A DNA stretch of 64,000 nucleotides from an uncultured Lachnospiraceae bacterium (GCA_934343915.1 CAKRIL010000015.1:1-64000); one strand, 5' to 3'; counted from the first letter of the stretch, positions 35,891 through 44,998 are shown. Made by a program: numbers and translations. Notes: generated from the sequence alone by a model not told the origin.

Positions 35891-37408
35891 CTACCTGTAC
35901 AGCTCCACACCCGGCTCGTACACATAATTAACGCCATCCTGCGCCTCATATTTATCCGCGATAAGTCTTACAAGCTCCTCACGTCTTATGAGAACCGCAT
36001 TCTTCGGCACCGACCTGATGTTCTGCTGCAATATATTTCTGTTAAACTGCCCCTTATACCATTCAGGCTTTCCTGCACTTGAATGCTGTCTTCCGAACGC
36101 ATCGGTATAGTCATCACCGGCGTATACAATGAAGGTTCTGCTAAGTGCCCCGCAGAGCGGAAAAGCCTGCTTCACAAGAAGCTTGGCAGCCACCGCATCC
36201 GCGCCTTCATTCACGGCACACTCCACAAGCCGTGAAAGCCACGCACTGTCATTTACCTTGGTCTCAACATACACGATACAGATATACTCACATTCACAGC
36301 CCGAAATTCTGTCTGCATCAAGCTCTCCCATCGCACAGAGCTTAAAATTATCATAATCCGTATTACTTCTCAGATACTTAAAATAGCGCTGAGCCTTCTC
36401 GCTGCTTCTCACCCCTGTCACCACAACCTGAACAGGCGGCATTTTCCGATTATCCTCACCGTCCTTTGTGACAGCATGCGTGTAATTCACCCTGTAAAAG
36501 CCTAAATCATCAAGCATACTCACGCTTCCGCTTTTTCCCGTGCGCAAAAGATGTGCCTCTATCGCCTTTTTTCCCGCCTCATAGGCATAGAGCTTCGAGA
36601 GCGGATTAGCGGATGTTGAGCTCTCATGCATTCTCCAGTGATAGAGAATACGCTTCACATGTGATACTTTTTCTGACTTCTCGGTACATCTTAAGATAAA
36701 ATCATAGTCCTGCGCGCCGTCATATTCACCGTTGAAGCCGCCAGCCTCTTTTGCAAGGCTTGTCTTTACCATAAAAAGATGACAGATGTAATTATTGCTC
36801 TGCAAAAGCACGGGATTGTAATCCGGCTTAACATGCGGACAGAAAAAGCTCTGTCCTTCCCCGTCCATCTTATCCTCGTCCGAATACAGGCAGTCAGGCT
36901 TCTCGGCATTAATCATCTCAACCATGCGGTACAGGGCATCAGGTGAGAGCGTGTCATCATTGTCGAGCAGTGCGATGTACTCTCCCTGTGCAAGCTTAAG
37001 CGCCTCGTTCGTATTCCCAGCTATTCCTGCATTATCAATTTCTTTATAGCACACTCTCTCATCACCGTCCGCAAGCTCATCAACCAGTCTGCGAAGCTTA
37101 TTCGTTCCCGCATCGACAAGGCAGAGCTGCCAGTTAAAGTAGGTCTGATTGAGCACGGACAGCAGCATGTCCTTAAAGTATTCCTTAGGCGGATTGTACA
37201 CCGGAACAAGTATACTTATGAGCGGTCTGTCCTCGAAGAATCTTCCTCTTTCATAGAACAGCTCCTCCTCACCCGCCGCAAGCTGTGTGCATCTTGCAGA
37301 GTAATCATCCCTATCCATAAGCCTGCCTATTGCCTTCTTTACAAGCTTATCAGGTCCATAGTGCTTAATATAAGCCGCCGCTTTTTTTACTTTATAATTA
37401 ATATTCAT
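35891..37408 (-). CDS. GT2-family glycosyltransferase related to first domain of the 829-residue enzyme
   Basis: About 505 residues from the ATG at 37408 (GGGAGG five bases upstream). After a 60-residue leader (VKKAAAYIKHYGPDKLVKKA) comes a GT2 domain: ISILVPVYNPPKEYFKDM, the DNDDTLSPDAL motif, YSDEDKMD, and GAQDYDFILRCTEKS, ending near residue 300 with RILYHWRMHESST. These blocks match the first catalytic domain of the protein at 40715-43204. The last 200 residues (VVVTGVRSSEKAQRYFKYLRSN) look like a degenerate second GT-like region without a clear DxD. A 129-base space with duplicated hairpins precedes the gene. Confidence 0.87.
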   Translation of the reverse strand: MNINYKVKKAAAYIKHYGPDKLVKKAIGRLMDRDDYSARCTQLAAGEEELFYERGRFFEDRPLISILVPVYNPPKEYFKDMLLSVLNQTYFNWQLCLVDAGTNKLRRLVDELADGDERVCYKEIDNAGIAGNTNEALKLAQGEYIALLDNDDTLSPDALYRMVEMINAEKPDCLYSDEDKMDGEGQSFFCPHVKPDYNPVLLQSNNYICHLFMVKTSLAKEAGGFNGEYDGAQDYDFILRCTEKSEKVSHVKRILYHWRMHESSTSANPLSKLYAYEAGKKAIEAHLLRTGKSGSVSMLDDLGFYRVNYTHAVTKDGEDNRKMPPVQVVVTGVRSSEKAQRYFKYLRSNTDYDNFKLCAMGELDADRISGCECEYICIVYVETKVNDSAWLSRLVECAVNEGADAVAAKLLVKQAFPLCGALSRTFIVYAGDDYTDAFGRQHSSAGKPEWYKGQFNRNILQQNIRSVPKNAVLIRREELVRLIADKYEAQDGVNYVYEPGVELYR

Positions 37409-37416
37409 TCTTACCT

Positions 37417-37535
37417 CCCTGCATACTGCAAGCTTTGCTTGCAGTACTGCCACCAATAAGCAGTTTGAAAATTTTATTTTCAAACTTTTACCCCCTGCAT
37501 ACTGCAAGTCTTGCTTGCAGTACTGCCACCAATAA
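37417..37535. repeat. Direct repeat pair with internal hairpins
   Basis: Two 43-base copies, 37417-37459 and 37493-37535, differ at only two adjacent bases (CTT versus TCT). Each contains the hairpin ACTGCAAG N5 CTTGCAGT. Between them is a third hairpin with arms AGTTTGAAAA and TTTTCAAACT (about 37461-37486). The block fills the whole space between two glycosyltransferase genes and seems to be a local duplication, with no coding content. Confidence 0.85.
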
Positions 37536-37537
37536 TG

Positions 37538-38932
37538 TCACAGTCTGATTTCCCATGGTACAGCCTTGGACAGATTGCGGTTATAATACATATCACCATC
37601 ATCAATATACATCTGCCATCTGTCGCGGAACATTGCCGACTCCCTAAGGAAGCGCTCATGCCTCTCCCCCTTATTATCATAGCCTCTCGACCTTGATTCA
37701 TAATGGTAAAGCATTGCCTCAGGCACATACACATTGAGAAGTCCTCTCTGTCTGAGTCTCAGGCAGAAATCAATATCATTGTATGCCACTGCAAGCTCCT
37801 CATCAAGACCCCCTGCCTCATCATACAGCTTCTTCCTGACCATAAGACACGCTCCCGTCACGGCAGAATAATTCTGCACATGATGTATACTGTCACGGTA
37901 TCCGGCCTCGATAATCGATACTCCCGCGTTAGGGTGAACCGCTGTCCGGTCAGGTCCGATTCCCACTATAACACCCGAATGCTGGATGGTCTTATCCTCA
38001 TACAGCAGACATGCACCCACGGCACCGGTATTCTCACGCAGGGCATACGCAGCCATCCGCTCAATAGAATCCGGCTTAATAATCTTGGTATCATTGTTGA
38101 GGAGCAGCAAAAGCTCTCCCTTGGCATATTTTACTCCGTAATTGTTGATTGCCGAATAGTTGAATGCCCCGTCCCATCTGACAACCTGTATTGTCTGCGG
38201 ATACTTCTGTTCAAGCTCATCGTAATAGTCGAAAATCTCCTTGGAGCTGCTGTTATTTTCCACTATTATAATCTCTATATTCTTATAGCTGCTAATCTCC
38301 ATTATGGAGTCAACGCAGCGCGACAAATCCTCTCTATGTTCACAATTAGGTATTATTATTGATACAAGCGGCTGTTCTTTTTCAACCTTCTCATTCGATT
38401 CTTTTTCTGCCCCTTCGGCATATTTCTCATCATCCCCTGCCGTATCTTCAAAGAGTGCCCTGCTTATATGATATATCTCATTCTGTCCGCATTTTGCACA
38501 TATATATCTGTTAAAATCCCACAAGGAATTTTTCTTGGCAAGCTCAAGTGCCGTCTCATCAAGTACATCCTCCCTGACAGCCACACAGTTGCCGATATAA
38601 TTGTGAGATGCAAGATTATCTGGCGCAAAGTCAGGCTTATACAAAAGGCTGCCATCCCGAAGCTCATCCATGTACACGAATCCCGGCTTTTTATCCTCCA
38701 CAGCCCTTGATAACTCGCACATCAGGTCACAGTGCATACTAACGCCCTCTGACTTGATTATGCGGTATCCGTATGCATGTGTGCTTTCCTTTTCCTCCTG
38801 TGAAAAAAGGCTCCGCATATAGAAGCTTTTTTGAGCTTTTTTTGCCGAGCCTTCCCTCATATCGTGCAGAGCAGTCTTAACCGCCGGCTTAAGTCCGCTG
38901 TTCTTATATACCTTCAGTACATGATTAATCAT
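37538..38932 (-). CDS. GT2-family glycosyltransferase related to second domain of the 829-residue enzyme
   Basis: About 464 residues from the ATG at 38932 (GGAGG six bases upstream; the ATG at 38950 has none). Residues 1-190 form an N-terminal region containing CAKCGQNEIYHISRALF; it ends in a charged Glu/Lys linker. The GT2 domain follows: LVSIIIPNCEHREDLSRCVDS (about 195-215), VRWDGAFNYSAINNYG, LLLLNNDTKIIKPDS, AVAYNDIDFCLRLRQRGLLNVYVPEAMLYHYES. These motifs match the second catalytic domain of the 829-residue protein. With the preceding protein (35891) it seems to be a two-gene version of that enzyme. Confidence 0.88.
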   Translation of the reverse strand: MINHVLKVYKNSGLKPAVKTALHDMREGSAKKAQKSFYMRSLFSQEEKESTHAYGYRIIKSEGVSMHCDLMCELSRAVEDKKPGFVYMDELRDGSLLYKPDFAPDNLASHNYIGNCVAVREDVLDETALELAKKNSLWDFNRYICAKCGQNEIYHISRALFEDTAGDDEKYAEGAEKESNEKVEKEQPLVSIIIPNCEHREDLSRCVDSIMEISSYKNIEIIIVENNSSSKEIFDYYDELEQKYPQTIQVVRWDGAFNYSAINNYGVKYAKGELLLLLNNDTKIIKPDSIERMAAYALRENTGAVGACLLYEDKTIQHSGVIVGIGPDRTAVHPNAGVSIIEAGYRDSIHHVQNYSAVTGACLMVRKKLYDEAGGLDEELAVAYNDIDFCLRLRQRGLLNVYVPEAMLYHYESRSRGYDNKGERHERFLRESAMFRDRWQMYIDDGDMYYNRNLSKAVPWEIRL

Positions 38933-38962
38933 ACCCTGCCTCCAATTCATTATTGTTTTACT

Positions 38963-40243
38963 CTATCCTTGGTACACTATTTTTCCTTCACAGATTGTGT
39001 AATGCACCTTGCCCGGAAGCTCCCAGCCAACGAACGGGCTGTTCACCGCCTTAGAGGCAAAATGCTCCACCACCCACTTCTCATTCTCACCGAATATAAC
39101 TATATCAGCAGGATTGCCCTCTGCAATGCTCACAGGCTTCCTCCTGTAAAACTCCATCGGATTTTTGCTCATACATTCCATAAGCTTCATGAGTGTAAGA
39201 TGTCCCGGCTGCACAAGCGACCTGATTCCAAGTCCCAGCGAGGTCTCAAGTCCTGTTATTCCGCTCGGTGCGCTCTCCATAGGTCTTGCCTTCTCCTCAG
39301 CGCTGTGAGGTGCATGGTCAGTCACAATCATATCTATCGTGCCGTCACATAGTCCTTCTATTATCTTAAGCCTGTCCTCCTCGGTTCTGACCGGTGGGTT
39401 CATTCTTGCAAGTGTTCCGTACTTAAGCACCGCCTCGTCAGTCAGCGTAAAATGATGCGGTGTCGCCTCCGCGTGGACATCTGCTCCGAGCTTCTTCGCC
39501 GTGCGCACATACTCAACCGCATTCTTGGAGCTTATATGCTGTATGCACACTGATGCTCCCGTGTGAAGTGCCAGCGCACAGTCCCTTGCCACCATCACAT
39601 CCTCGGCAGTTCTTGACGCTCCTCCGTATCCGATTTTTTCAGACACCTCTCCCATATGTACTCCGGGTGCCGCTATGAATGCAGGATCCTCCTCATGCAG
39701 ACTTATCGGCAGATTAAGCTTCTTTGCCTCATTCATTGCATCCACAAGCACCTGCTCATCCATAATTGGAATTCCATCGTCAGTAAAGCCCGCCGCTCCA
39801 GCCTCGGCAAGTGCCGACATATCGACAAGCTCCTTCCCGGCAAGTCCCTTCGTAACCGTCGCCGCGGAAAGGACATGAATGCCCGTCTGTCCACCTTTTT
39901 TTAAAATATATTCAAGTGTATCCACATTATCCACAGGAGGCTTGGTATTAGCCATGCACACAACCGTCGTGAAGCCGCCCTTTGCAGCCGCAGCCGCACC
40001 TGTGATGATGTCCTCCTTGTAGGTAAAGCCCGGGTCGCGAAAATGTACATGCGTATCGACAAGTCCCGGAGCCACAACAAGCCCCTCGGCATCAATAACC
40101 TGCACTTCGCCCTTTTCTCCATCAAAAAGAGCATCTGCCCTGTCGCCCGTGGCAACAATCACGCCGCCGTCGATGAGAACATCCATAACCTCATCAACCT
40201 TTCTCACCGGGTCAACCACTCTGCCGTTCCTTATAAAAACCAT
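38963..40243 (-). CDS. pyrC: Dihydroorotase, type I
   Basis: 426 residues. Zinc-site histidines in DTHVHFRDPGFTYKED (about 63-78), the second-histidine region AEATPHHFTLTDE (about 235-247) and the catalytic DHAPHSAEEK (about 310-319). Closes carbamoyl-aspartate to dihydroorotate in pyrimidine synthesis. Length and motifs match long bacterial type I enzymes. AGGAGG six bases before the ATG. It is out of pathway context: no other pyr gene is near and it lies between glycosyltransferase genes. Just upstream is a 141-base palindrome (40268-40408) that would form in its leader. Confidence 0.95.
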   Translation of the reverse strand: MVFIRNGRVVDPVRKVDEVMDVLIDGGVIVATGDRADALFDGEKGEVQVIDAEGLVVAPGLVDTHVHFRDPGFTYKEDIITGAAAAAKGGFTTVVCMANTKPPVDNVDTLEYILKKGGQTGIHVLSAATVTKGLAGKELVDMSALAEAGAAGFTDDGIPIMDEQVLVDAMNEAKKLNLPISLHEEDPAFIAAPGVHMGEVSEKIGYGGASRTAEDVMVARDCALALHTGASVCIQHISSKNAVEYVRTAKKLGADVHAEATPHHFTLTDEAVLKYGTLARMNPPVRTEEDRLKIIEGLCDGTIDMIVTDHAPHSAEEKARPMESAPSGITGLETSLGLGIRSLVQPGHLTLMKLMECMSKNPMEFYRRKPVSIAEGNPADIVIFGENEKWVVEHFASKAVNSPFVGWELPGKVHYTICEGKIVYQG

Positions 40244-40267
40244 ACATTACCTCCTATAATATATGAC

Positions 40268-40408
40268 GTTGCGTAATTTTATTATATTACCGCCGGGCAC
40301 GCTTTCGCTGCATTTTGCCACGCAACGGTGCATAATCGGCTAAACTACATCCGATAAGCACCGGCGGTCAAAAATCACCCGGCTTGCAATATAATAAAAT
40401 TGTGCAAC
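40268..40408 (-). repeat. Long hairpin upstream of pyrC
   Basis: Arms of 21 bases, GTTGCGTAATTTTATTATATT (40268-40288) and 40388-40408, pair at 19 positions. Inside, CCGCCGG and CCGGCGG pair, and GGTGC-CGG with CCG-GCACC form a further hairpin around ATGTAGTTTAG on the minus strand. It ends 24 bases before the pyrC start codon. It may be leader RNA of pyrC, a terminator-like barrier after the glycosyltransferase gene, or a mobile palindrome of a second kind. No PyrR-type binding loop was recognised. Confidence 0.7.
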
Positions 40409-40466
40409 TGTTCATTGCATAATACAAGTCTTGCAAATGCTTACTAAATCCTGCTACATCTTTCAT

Positions 40467-40696
40467 GGTGTATAATGCATTATATATGTATTTTACGACT
40501 TATGGGAGATGCTTAGATGTTCTTAGAATTCTGATTGCCATACAGCCAAAGCCAGCATGGATGCTGGCCTAGATGCCACCGGTCATGGATGACCGATTGG
40601 CATCGATGGCGAGCCCATTCAATAGCTTTGCAGAATTCTTAGAATATCTTAGCATCGTACATCGGCGTAGAATACATATATAATGCATTATACACC
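40467..40696 (-). repeat. Structured palindromic intergenic element, copy B
   Basis: Read on the minus strand it has the same layout as copies A and C. Its 26-base ends (40467-40492 and 40671-40696) are perfectly complementary, beginning GGTGTATAATG. Conserved blocks: CCGATGTACGATGC (40652-40665) and AGCATCTCCCATAAGTCG (40496-40513), then a long stem with GAATTCT on both sides, then two hairpins tipped by CATCCATG (40551-40568 and 40580-40595). GATGC/GCATC replaces GAAGC/GCTTC of the other copies, so pairing is kept. With the hairpin at 40268 it fills the 471-base space between pyrC and the next glycosyltransferase gene. Confidence 0.85.
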
Positions 40697-40714
40697 TTAA
40701 TAGATATATATTAT

Positions 40715-43204
40715 TCACTTCTTAATGGTATACAGCTCCCCCACAAGCTCAAGATTAGGGTTATAGTACGGATCCCCCGCAGCAAGCGCCCCTCTCCACT
40801 TGTCTATGAAGTGCATTATCTCGCCTCCGAAGCGTTCCTGCTTCTTTCCGGTGTCCTCGGCACCTCTTGACTTGTACTCGTAGTGATGAAGCTTGGCATG
40901 AGGGTCGTAGATAATCTTATAGCCCGCCGCTCTGACCTTCATACAATAGTCAATGTCATTGAACGCAACCTCGAAGCTCTCATCGAGCCCGCCGACCTCA
41001 TCGAAGACCTTTCTCTTGGTGAGAAGGCACGCCGCGGTTACCGCCGAAAGCTCCTGCGAGAGCACGGCTCTTGCAAAGTATCCGTACACCTCATCGCCCA
41101 TTCCGGTAAATGCATGTCCGGCAACCCCCTGATAGCCCATAATTATGCCGGCATGCTGAACCGTATCGTCATCATATAGAAGCTTCGCTCCCACAATACC
41201 GACCTCATCCCTCTGACACTGCGCAAGCATGCATCTTAAGCTGTCAGGCTCTATCACGGATGTATCATTATTGAGAAGCAGAATAAATTCTCCCTTCGCA
41301 TACCTTGCGCCGAAGTTATTGATTGCGGAATAATTGAATATTCCATCCCACTTCACAAGCCTGAACTTATCACCGTATTTCTCTTCAAGCTCCTTATAAC
41401 CATCAAAGGTCTCATCGAGCACACTGTTGTTCTCAACCACTATATATTCGATATTGTGATAATTGTTGACATTCTCCATAGAGTCAATGCAGCGTGTCAG
41501 GTCATCCAAGTGGTCTTTGTTAGGTATTATAACTGATACCAATGGTTCTTTGGCAAGCTTATATCTTATATCATAGAAGCCCGGTGCCACACCGTTCTTT
41601 ACTTCACCCTCCAAGCCGATTCTCTTAAGATGTGCCGTAACCGCATCGACTCCCGCTGTGTTGGCGTAGGTCTTGGTTGACGCACTCTTTGCCGTGGAAT
41701 TGTCATTGATTCTCCAGTGATAGAGTATTCTCGGAATATGACGCACGCACTCTGCATTCTCCACACAGCGCAGTATATAATCGTGATCCTGCGAACCGTT
41801 ATAGCGCGTGTCAAGCCAGCCCGTCCTGTCCGCAAGGCTCCTTTTTACTACTGAAAGATGACATATATAATTGTTGCAGCGCAGCAGTTCCATGTTAAGG
41901 TCCGACTTGAAATGAGCCTCCGTGTGGCGGCCCGTCGCCTCAATTATCTTATCCTCATCCGAGTATATAAAATCAGCCTCAGGGTGACGCTCAAGCTCGC
42001 GCATACACTCAAAAAGTGCTGTCGGATGAAGCTCATCATCATGGTCGCCGAATACTATAAAGTCTCCGTCAGCCATGCGCATTGCTGCGTTGGTGTTCTC
42101 GGCAATTCCAAGATTATTTTCAAGCTTCACATACTTCACCTTGTCGGTTCCGTATCTTTTAACATAATCTTCTACTGTGTTCTCAACCGTATAGCCTTCG
42201 CCGCTTCCGTCTGCCAGGCACACCTGCCAGTTGGTGTAGGTCTGCGCAGCTATCGAATCCAGCATCGCCCTAAAATACTTCACATTCGGTCTGTACACCG
42301 GAATCAGTATAGAGAACTTATAATTCTCGGCAAATTTATAATTTCTCTGCTCGTCAAGTCTCTTCGCGTCGGGATTGATTTTCTTATAATATTCGTTGGT
42401 CGGGTCTTTTAAGGTTCTGCCGATAACCTTTCCCGCCACCTTCACGGCTGCTTTCTCGACGAACCGCTTCATTCCGTACATGGCGATGTAGCTCTTTGCC
42501 CTTGTTATATAGTCGTTGCGTCTGTCCTCGGCAACTCTGACCTGATGCTTCTGCTTATCCGTAGAAGGACGGCTGACAACCACGCTAACGCTTCCGACTC
42601 TTCCGTTTTCCTCGGACATGACCTTTATGCTTCTCACGCCGGTGTCGGCCATCGTAAGCTCAAAGCCGCAGTCCCTTCTCAACTCACCGTCGGTATAACG
42701 GCTGACCATATCAGCTCTGTGAAAGAAATTGACCTTACATTCAAGCTCCTTATTCCCCGCATACACGCGAAGCTTCGGCTCATCTGCTGATTCAGCCCAG
42801 CCCGTGACCCTGATGGTCTTACTCTTTTCGTCAGCCTGAGCACCGATTAAGTTGACATCGATATGTTTTCTGAGATACTTAATATGCGTCGATGAAATGT
42901 TAATTTCCTCAGCTCCTGATGGGTAAGTATCTTTTGTGAGAATAATTTTAACATTTTTAACGTTGTCAGGCAGCTTCACACAGAGATTATATTCACTGTC
43001 GAATTCCGGTTCGGCATTTTTATACACAAAAAGCAGAGGTGTGTGCGGGTTCTCCACAATCTCCACCTCTGTCTCAATTCCATTAACGTAGGAAACAGCC
43101 TTAACATCCTTCATGTAATTCTTACATGAACCTGTCTGGATGATAAGCCTGTTATTGTCGCGCAAATCTATTCTTTTTTTGTAAACATATATGAAATTGT
43201 CCAA
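40715..43204 (-). CDS. Double-domain GT2 glycosyltransferase
   Basis: 829 residues starting at a TTG (43202-43204) with AGGAGG six bases upstream; the nearby ATG is out of frame. Residues 1-215 are a beta-rich non-catalytic region. The first GT2 domain (about 280-560) has FSILIPVYRPNVKYFRAM, VFGDHDDELHPTALFE, YSDEDKII and GSQDHDYILRCVENAE. The second (about 570-820) has LVSVIIPNKDHLDDLTRCIDS, VKWDGIFNYSAINNFG, LLLNNDTSVIEPDS and EVAFNDIDYCMKVRAAG. Such double enzymes often make a two-sugar repeat or act in turn on a rhamnan chain. Its two halves resemble separate genes at 35891 and 37538. Confidence 0.9.
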   Translation of the reverse strand: MDNFIYVYKKRIDLRDNNRLIIQTGSCKNYMKDVKAVSYVNGIETEVEIVENPHTPLLFVYKNAEPEFDSEYNLCVKLPDNVKNVKIILTKDTYPSGAEEINISSTHIKYLRKHIDVNLIGAQADEKSKTIRVTGWAESADEPKLRVYAGNKELECKVNFFHRADMVSRYTDGELRRDCGFELTMADTGVRSIKVMSEENGRVGSVSVVVSRPSTDKQKHQVRVAEDRRNDYITRAKSYIAMYGMKRFVEKAAVKVAGKVIGRTLKDPTNEYYKKINPDAKRLDEQRNYKFAENYKFSILIPVYRPNVKYFRAMLDSIAAQTYTNWQVCLADGSGEGYTVENTVEDYVKRYGTDKVKYVKLENNLGIAENTNAAMRMADGDFIVFGDHDDELHPTALFECMRELERHPEADFIYSDEDKIIEATGRHTEAHFKSDLNMELLRCNNYICHLSVVKRSLADRTGWLDTRYNGSQDHDYILRCVENAECVRHIPRILYHWRINDNSTAKSASTKTYANTAGVDAVTAHLKRIGLEGEVKNGVAPGFYDIRYKLAKEPLVSVIIPNKDHLDDLTRCIDSMENVNNYHNIEYIVVENNSVLDETFDGYKELEEKYGDKFRLVKWDGIFNYSAINNFGARYAKGEFILLLNNDTSVIEPDSLRCMLAQCQRDEVGIVGAKLLYDDDTVQHAGIIMGYQGVAGHAFTGMGDEVYGYFARAVLSQELSAVTAACLLTKRKVFDEVGGLDESFEVAFNDIDYCMKVRAAGYKIIYDPHAKLHHYEYKSRGAEDTGKKQERFGGEIMHFIDKWRGALAAGDPYYNPNLELVGELYTIKK

Positions 43205-43214
43205 GCCATGCCTC

Positions 43215-43418
43215 CTAATTTCTGAACAGCCTGTTAATTATAATCCAAAAGGCTGTCAGATATACTCCGATAAAAAGCATCATTATAAAAGTCTCAAGAT
43301 TAAACGGCTTCACGCTCACGCCGAAGCCGCCCTTTATATGAAATTCGGGAAGAAGAGCATAAAAATACGCAAAAACAGCATAGATTGCTGCAAGCACTAT
43401 TCTTTTTACATATTTCAT
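43215..43418 (-). CDS. Small two-helix membrane protein in polysaccharide locus
   Basis: 67 residues with two membrane helices (about 5-25 and 43-63) separated by HIKGGFGVSVKPFNLET. AGGAGG lies eight bases before the ATG, and the gene fits snugly between the ABC ATPase gene (18 bases) and the double glycosyltransferase gene (10 bases), all on one strand, which supports that it is translated. No family recognised. It may be an accessory to the exporter or transferase. Confidence 0.72.
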   Translation of the reverse strand: MKYVKRIVLAAIYAVFAYFYALLPEFHIKGGFGVSVKPFNLETFIMMLFIGVYLTAFWIIINRLFRN

Positions 43419-43436
43419 ATGAAATTCCTCCTTTCT

Positions 43437-44201
43437 CTATTTTCCTCCGTATAATTCCTCATACTGCGCACATATCTCTTCCGTATCACCGTATGCTCTG
43501 AGTCTTCCGTGCTCAAGCCATACAACCTTCTGACACACCATCTTAACCTGTTCAATGCTGTGCGACACGAAAAGAACCGTAGTTCCCATGCGCATCATCT
43601 CTTCTATTCTGTCAATACATTTCTGCTGGAACTTCGAATCGCCTACCGCGAGAACCTCATCCACAATAAGGATATCCGGTCTGCCTATCGTCGCAATCGA
43701 GAATGCAAGTCTCGATGTCATACCTGATGAAAAGTTCTTCACCGGCACATCCATAAACTCCCGCAGCTCGGCGAACTCAACTATATCATCATATACCTCT
43801 CGCATAAATGCCCTCGGATGCCCTAACAGCGCGCCGTTAAGAAAGATATTCTCTCTGGCAGTTAGGTCGGAATCAAATCCCGCGCCGAGCTCTATAAGCG
43901 GGGCCACATCACCATACACACTCACGCTTCCCTTCGTAGGCTTAAGAACGCCCGCTATAACCTTAAGCATTGTACTTTTTCCGCTTCCGTTAAGTCCCAT
44001 GAGTCCTATCGACTCGCCTCTCTTAACCTTAAAGCTCACATCATTAAGTGCCCAAAACTCATCAAAATGCAGGTTGCCCTTAAGCTTACGGACAACATAT
44101 TCCTTCAGACTGTCAACTCTCTCTCTGGCAAGATTAAAGCAGCGGGATACATTATTAACTTCTATTATCACATCATCTTTTAATGGCTTATTATTTTCCA
44201 T
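43437..44201 (-). CDS. Polysaccharide ABC exporter, ATPase (Wzt/TagH/RfbE-like)
   Basis: 254 residues. Walker A GLNGSGKST (about 70-78), Q-loop region IELGAGFDSDLTARENIFLNGALLG, the signature VKNFSSGMTSRLAFSIA with SSGM in place of LSGGQ, usual for this subfamily, and Walker B PDILIVDEVLAVGD. The protein ends soon after the ATPase fold; it lacks the C-terminal carbohydrate-binding domain of Wzt proteins that read a chain-end cap. With the permease encoded 17 bases upstream it exports the lipid-linked glycan across the membrane. Confidence 0.94.
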   Translation of the reverse strand: MENNKPLKDDVIIEVNNVSRCFNLARERVDSLKEYVVRKLKGNLHFDEFWALNDVSFKVKRGESIGLMGLNGSGKSTMLKVIAGVLKPTKGSVSVYGDVAPLIELGAGFDSDLTARENIFLNGALLGHPRAFMREVYDDIVEFAELREFMDVPVKNFSSGMTSRLAFSIATIGRPDILIVDEVLAVGDSKFQQKCIDRIEEMMRMGTTVLFVSHSIEQVKMVCQKVVWLEHGRLRAYGDTEEICAQYEELYGGK

Positions 44202-44218
44202 ACCTTATTATCTCCGCC

Positions 44219-44998
44219 TTACAGATAGAGTATGAACTCATCCTGTTTTTTATAGAAAACCCATACTCCAAGTGCAAGAATAAGCGCACTCGGAATTACC
44301 GACATAAGCACCGTGTATAAATCCGGCATTGAATTGTACATCATGAAGCCTCTGAACATTACAAGAATGTTCGTGACCGGATTGAGCTTAACTATCGTCT
44401 GCAATGTATGTCCAAGTATATCAATCGGGTACATAATCGGTGCAAGATAAATAAAGCCTGTCAAAAATACCGAATACAGATGCACAATATCCCTGTATTT
44501 TACCGACAATGCCGCCAAAATAAAGCCTATGCCCATCGAGAACATAATCATTATCATTATCGGCAGCACGGACAAGAACATCGTATAGTGAAGCGGTGTC
44601 CTCAACACAACCATGACAATCAGCAGTGCCGCATATGCAGCGAATATATTAATCGAGCATGACAATATTCTTGACAGCACAAATATATACTTCGGAACAT
44701 ATACCTTCTTGATAAGTGCCGCACTGTATATGATAGAGTTCATGGATGCCTGTGTGGACTCGGAAAAAAAGTTATAGAGCACCTGTCCGCACAGGATATA
44801 TATAGGATAATTCTCAACAGCGAATCCGAATATACGGGAGAACACCGCCGAGAGAATTATCATCATGAACAATGGGTTTAAAAGGGTCCACAATACACCA
44901 AGAACCGAACGACGGTATTTATTTTTTATGTCTCGTGAGACCAGCTCGAACAAAAGCGGCCTGAACTTATTAAAATTGGCTCTGATTGAATGATGCAT
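44219..44998 (-). CDS. Polysaccharide ABC exporter, permease (Wzm/TagG-like)
   Basis: 259 residues with about six membrane segments, an ABC-2 type permease. N-terminal amphipathic stretch FELVSRDIKNKYRRSVLGVLWTLLNPLFMMI (about 16-46) and YLAPIMYPIDIL (about 188-200) are the family hallmarks. Partner of the ATPase encoded next. Its presence implies that the whole chain is built inside the cell before export, in contrast to a Wzx/Wzy route. Confidence 0.94.
   Translation of the reverse strand: MHHSIRANFNKFRPLLFELVSRDIKNKYRRSVLGVLWTLLNPLFMMIILSAVFSRIFGFAVENYPIYILCGQVLYNFFSESTQASMNSIIYSAALIKKVYVPKYIFVLSRILSCSINIFAAYAALLIVMVVLRTPLHYTMFLSVLPIMIMIMFSMGIGFILAALSVKYRDIVHLYSVFLTGFIYLAPIMYPIDILGHTLQTIVKLNPVTNILVMFRGFMMYNSMPDLYTVLMSVIPSALILALGVWVFYKKQDEFILYL

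Noticed and set aside
37409..37507. Longer N terminus for the glycosyltransferase at 35891
   Set aside because: It would translate the duplicated hairpin units; the ATG at 37408 has a strong GGGAGG site.
40268..40408. PyrR attenuator before pyrC
   Set aside because: I saw no conserved PyrR loop sequence and no terminator T-run.
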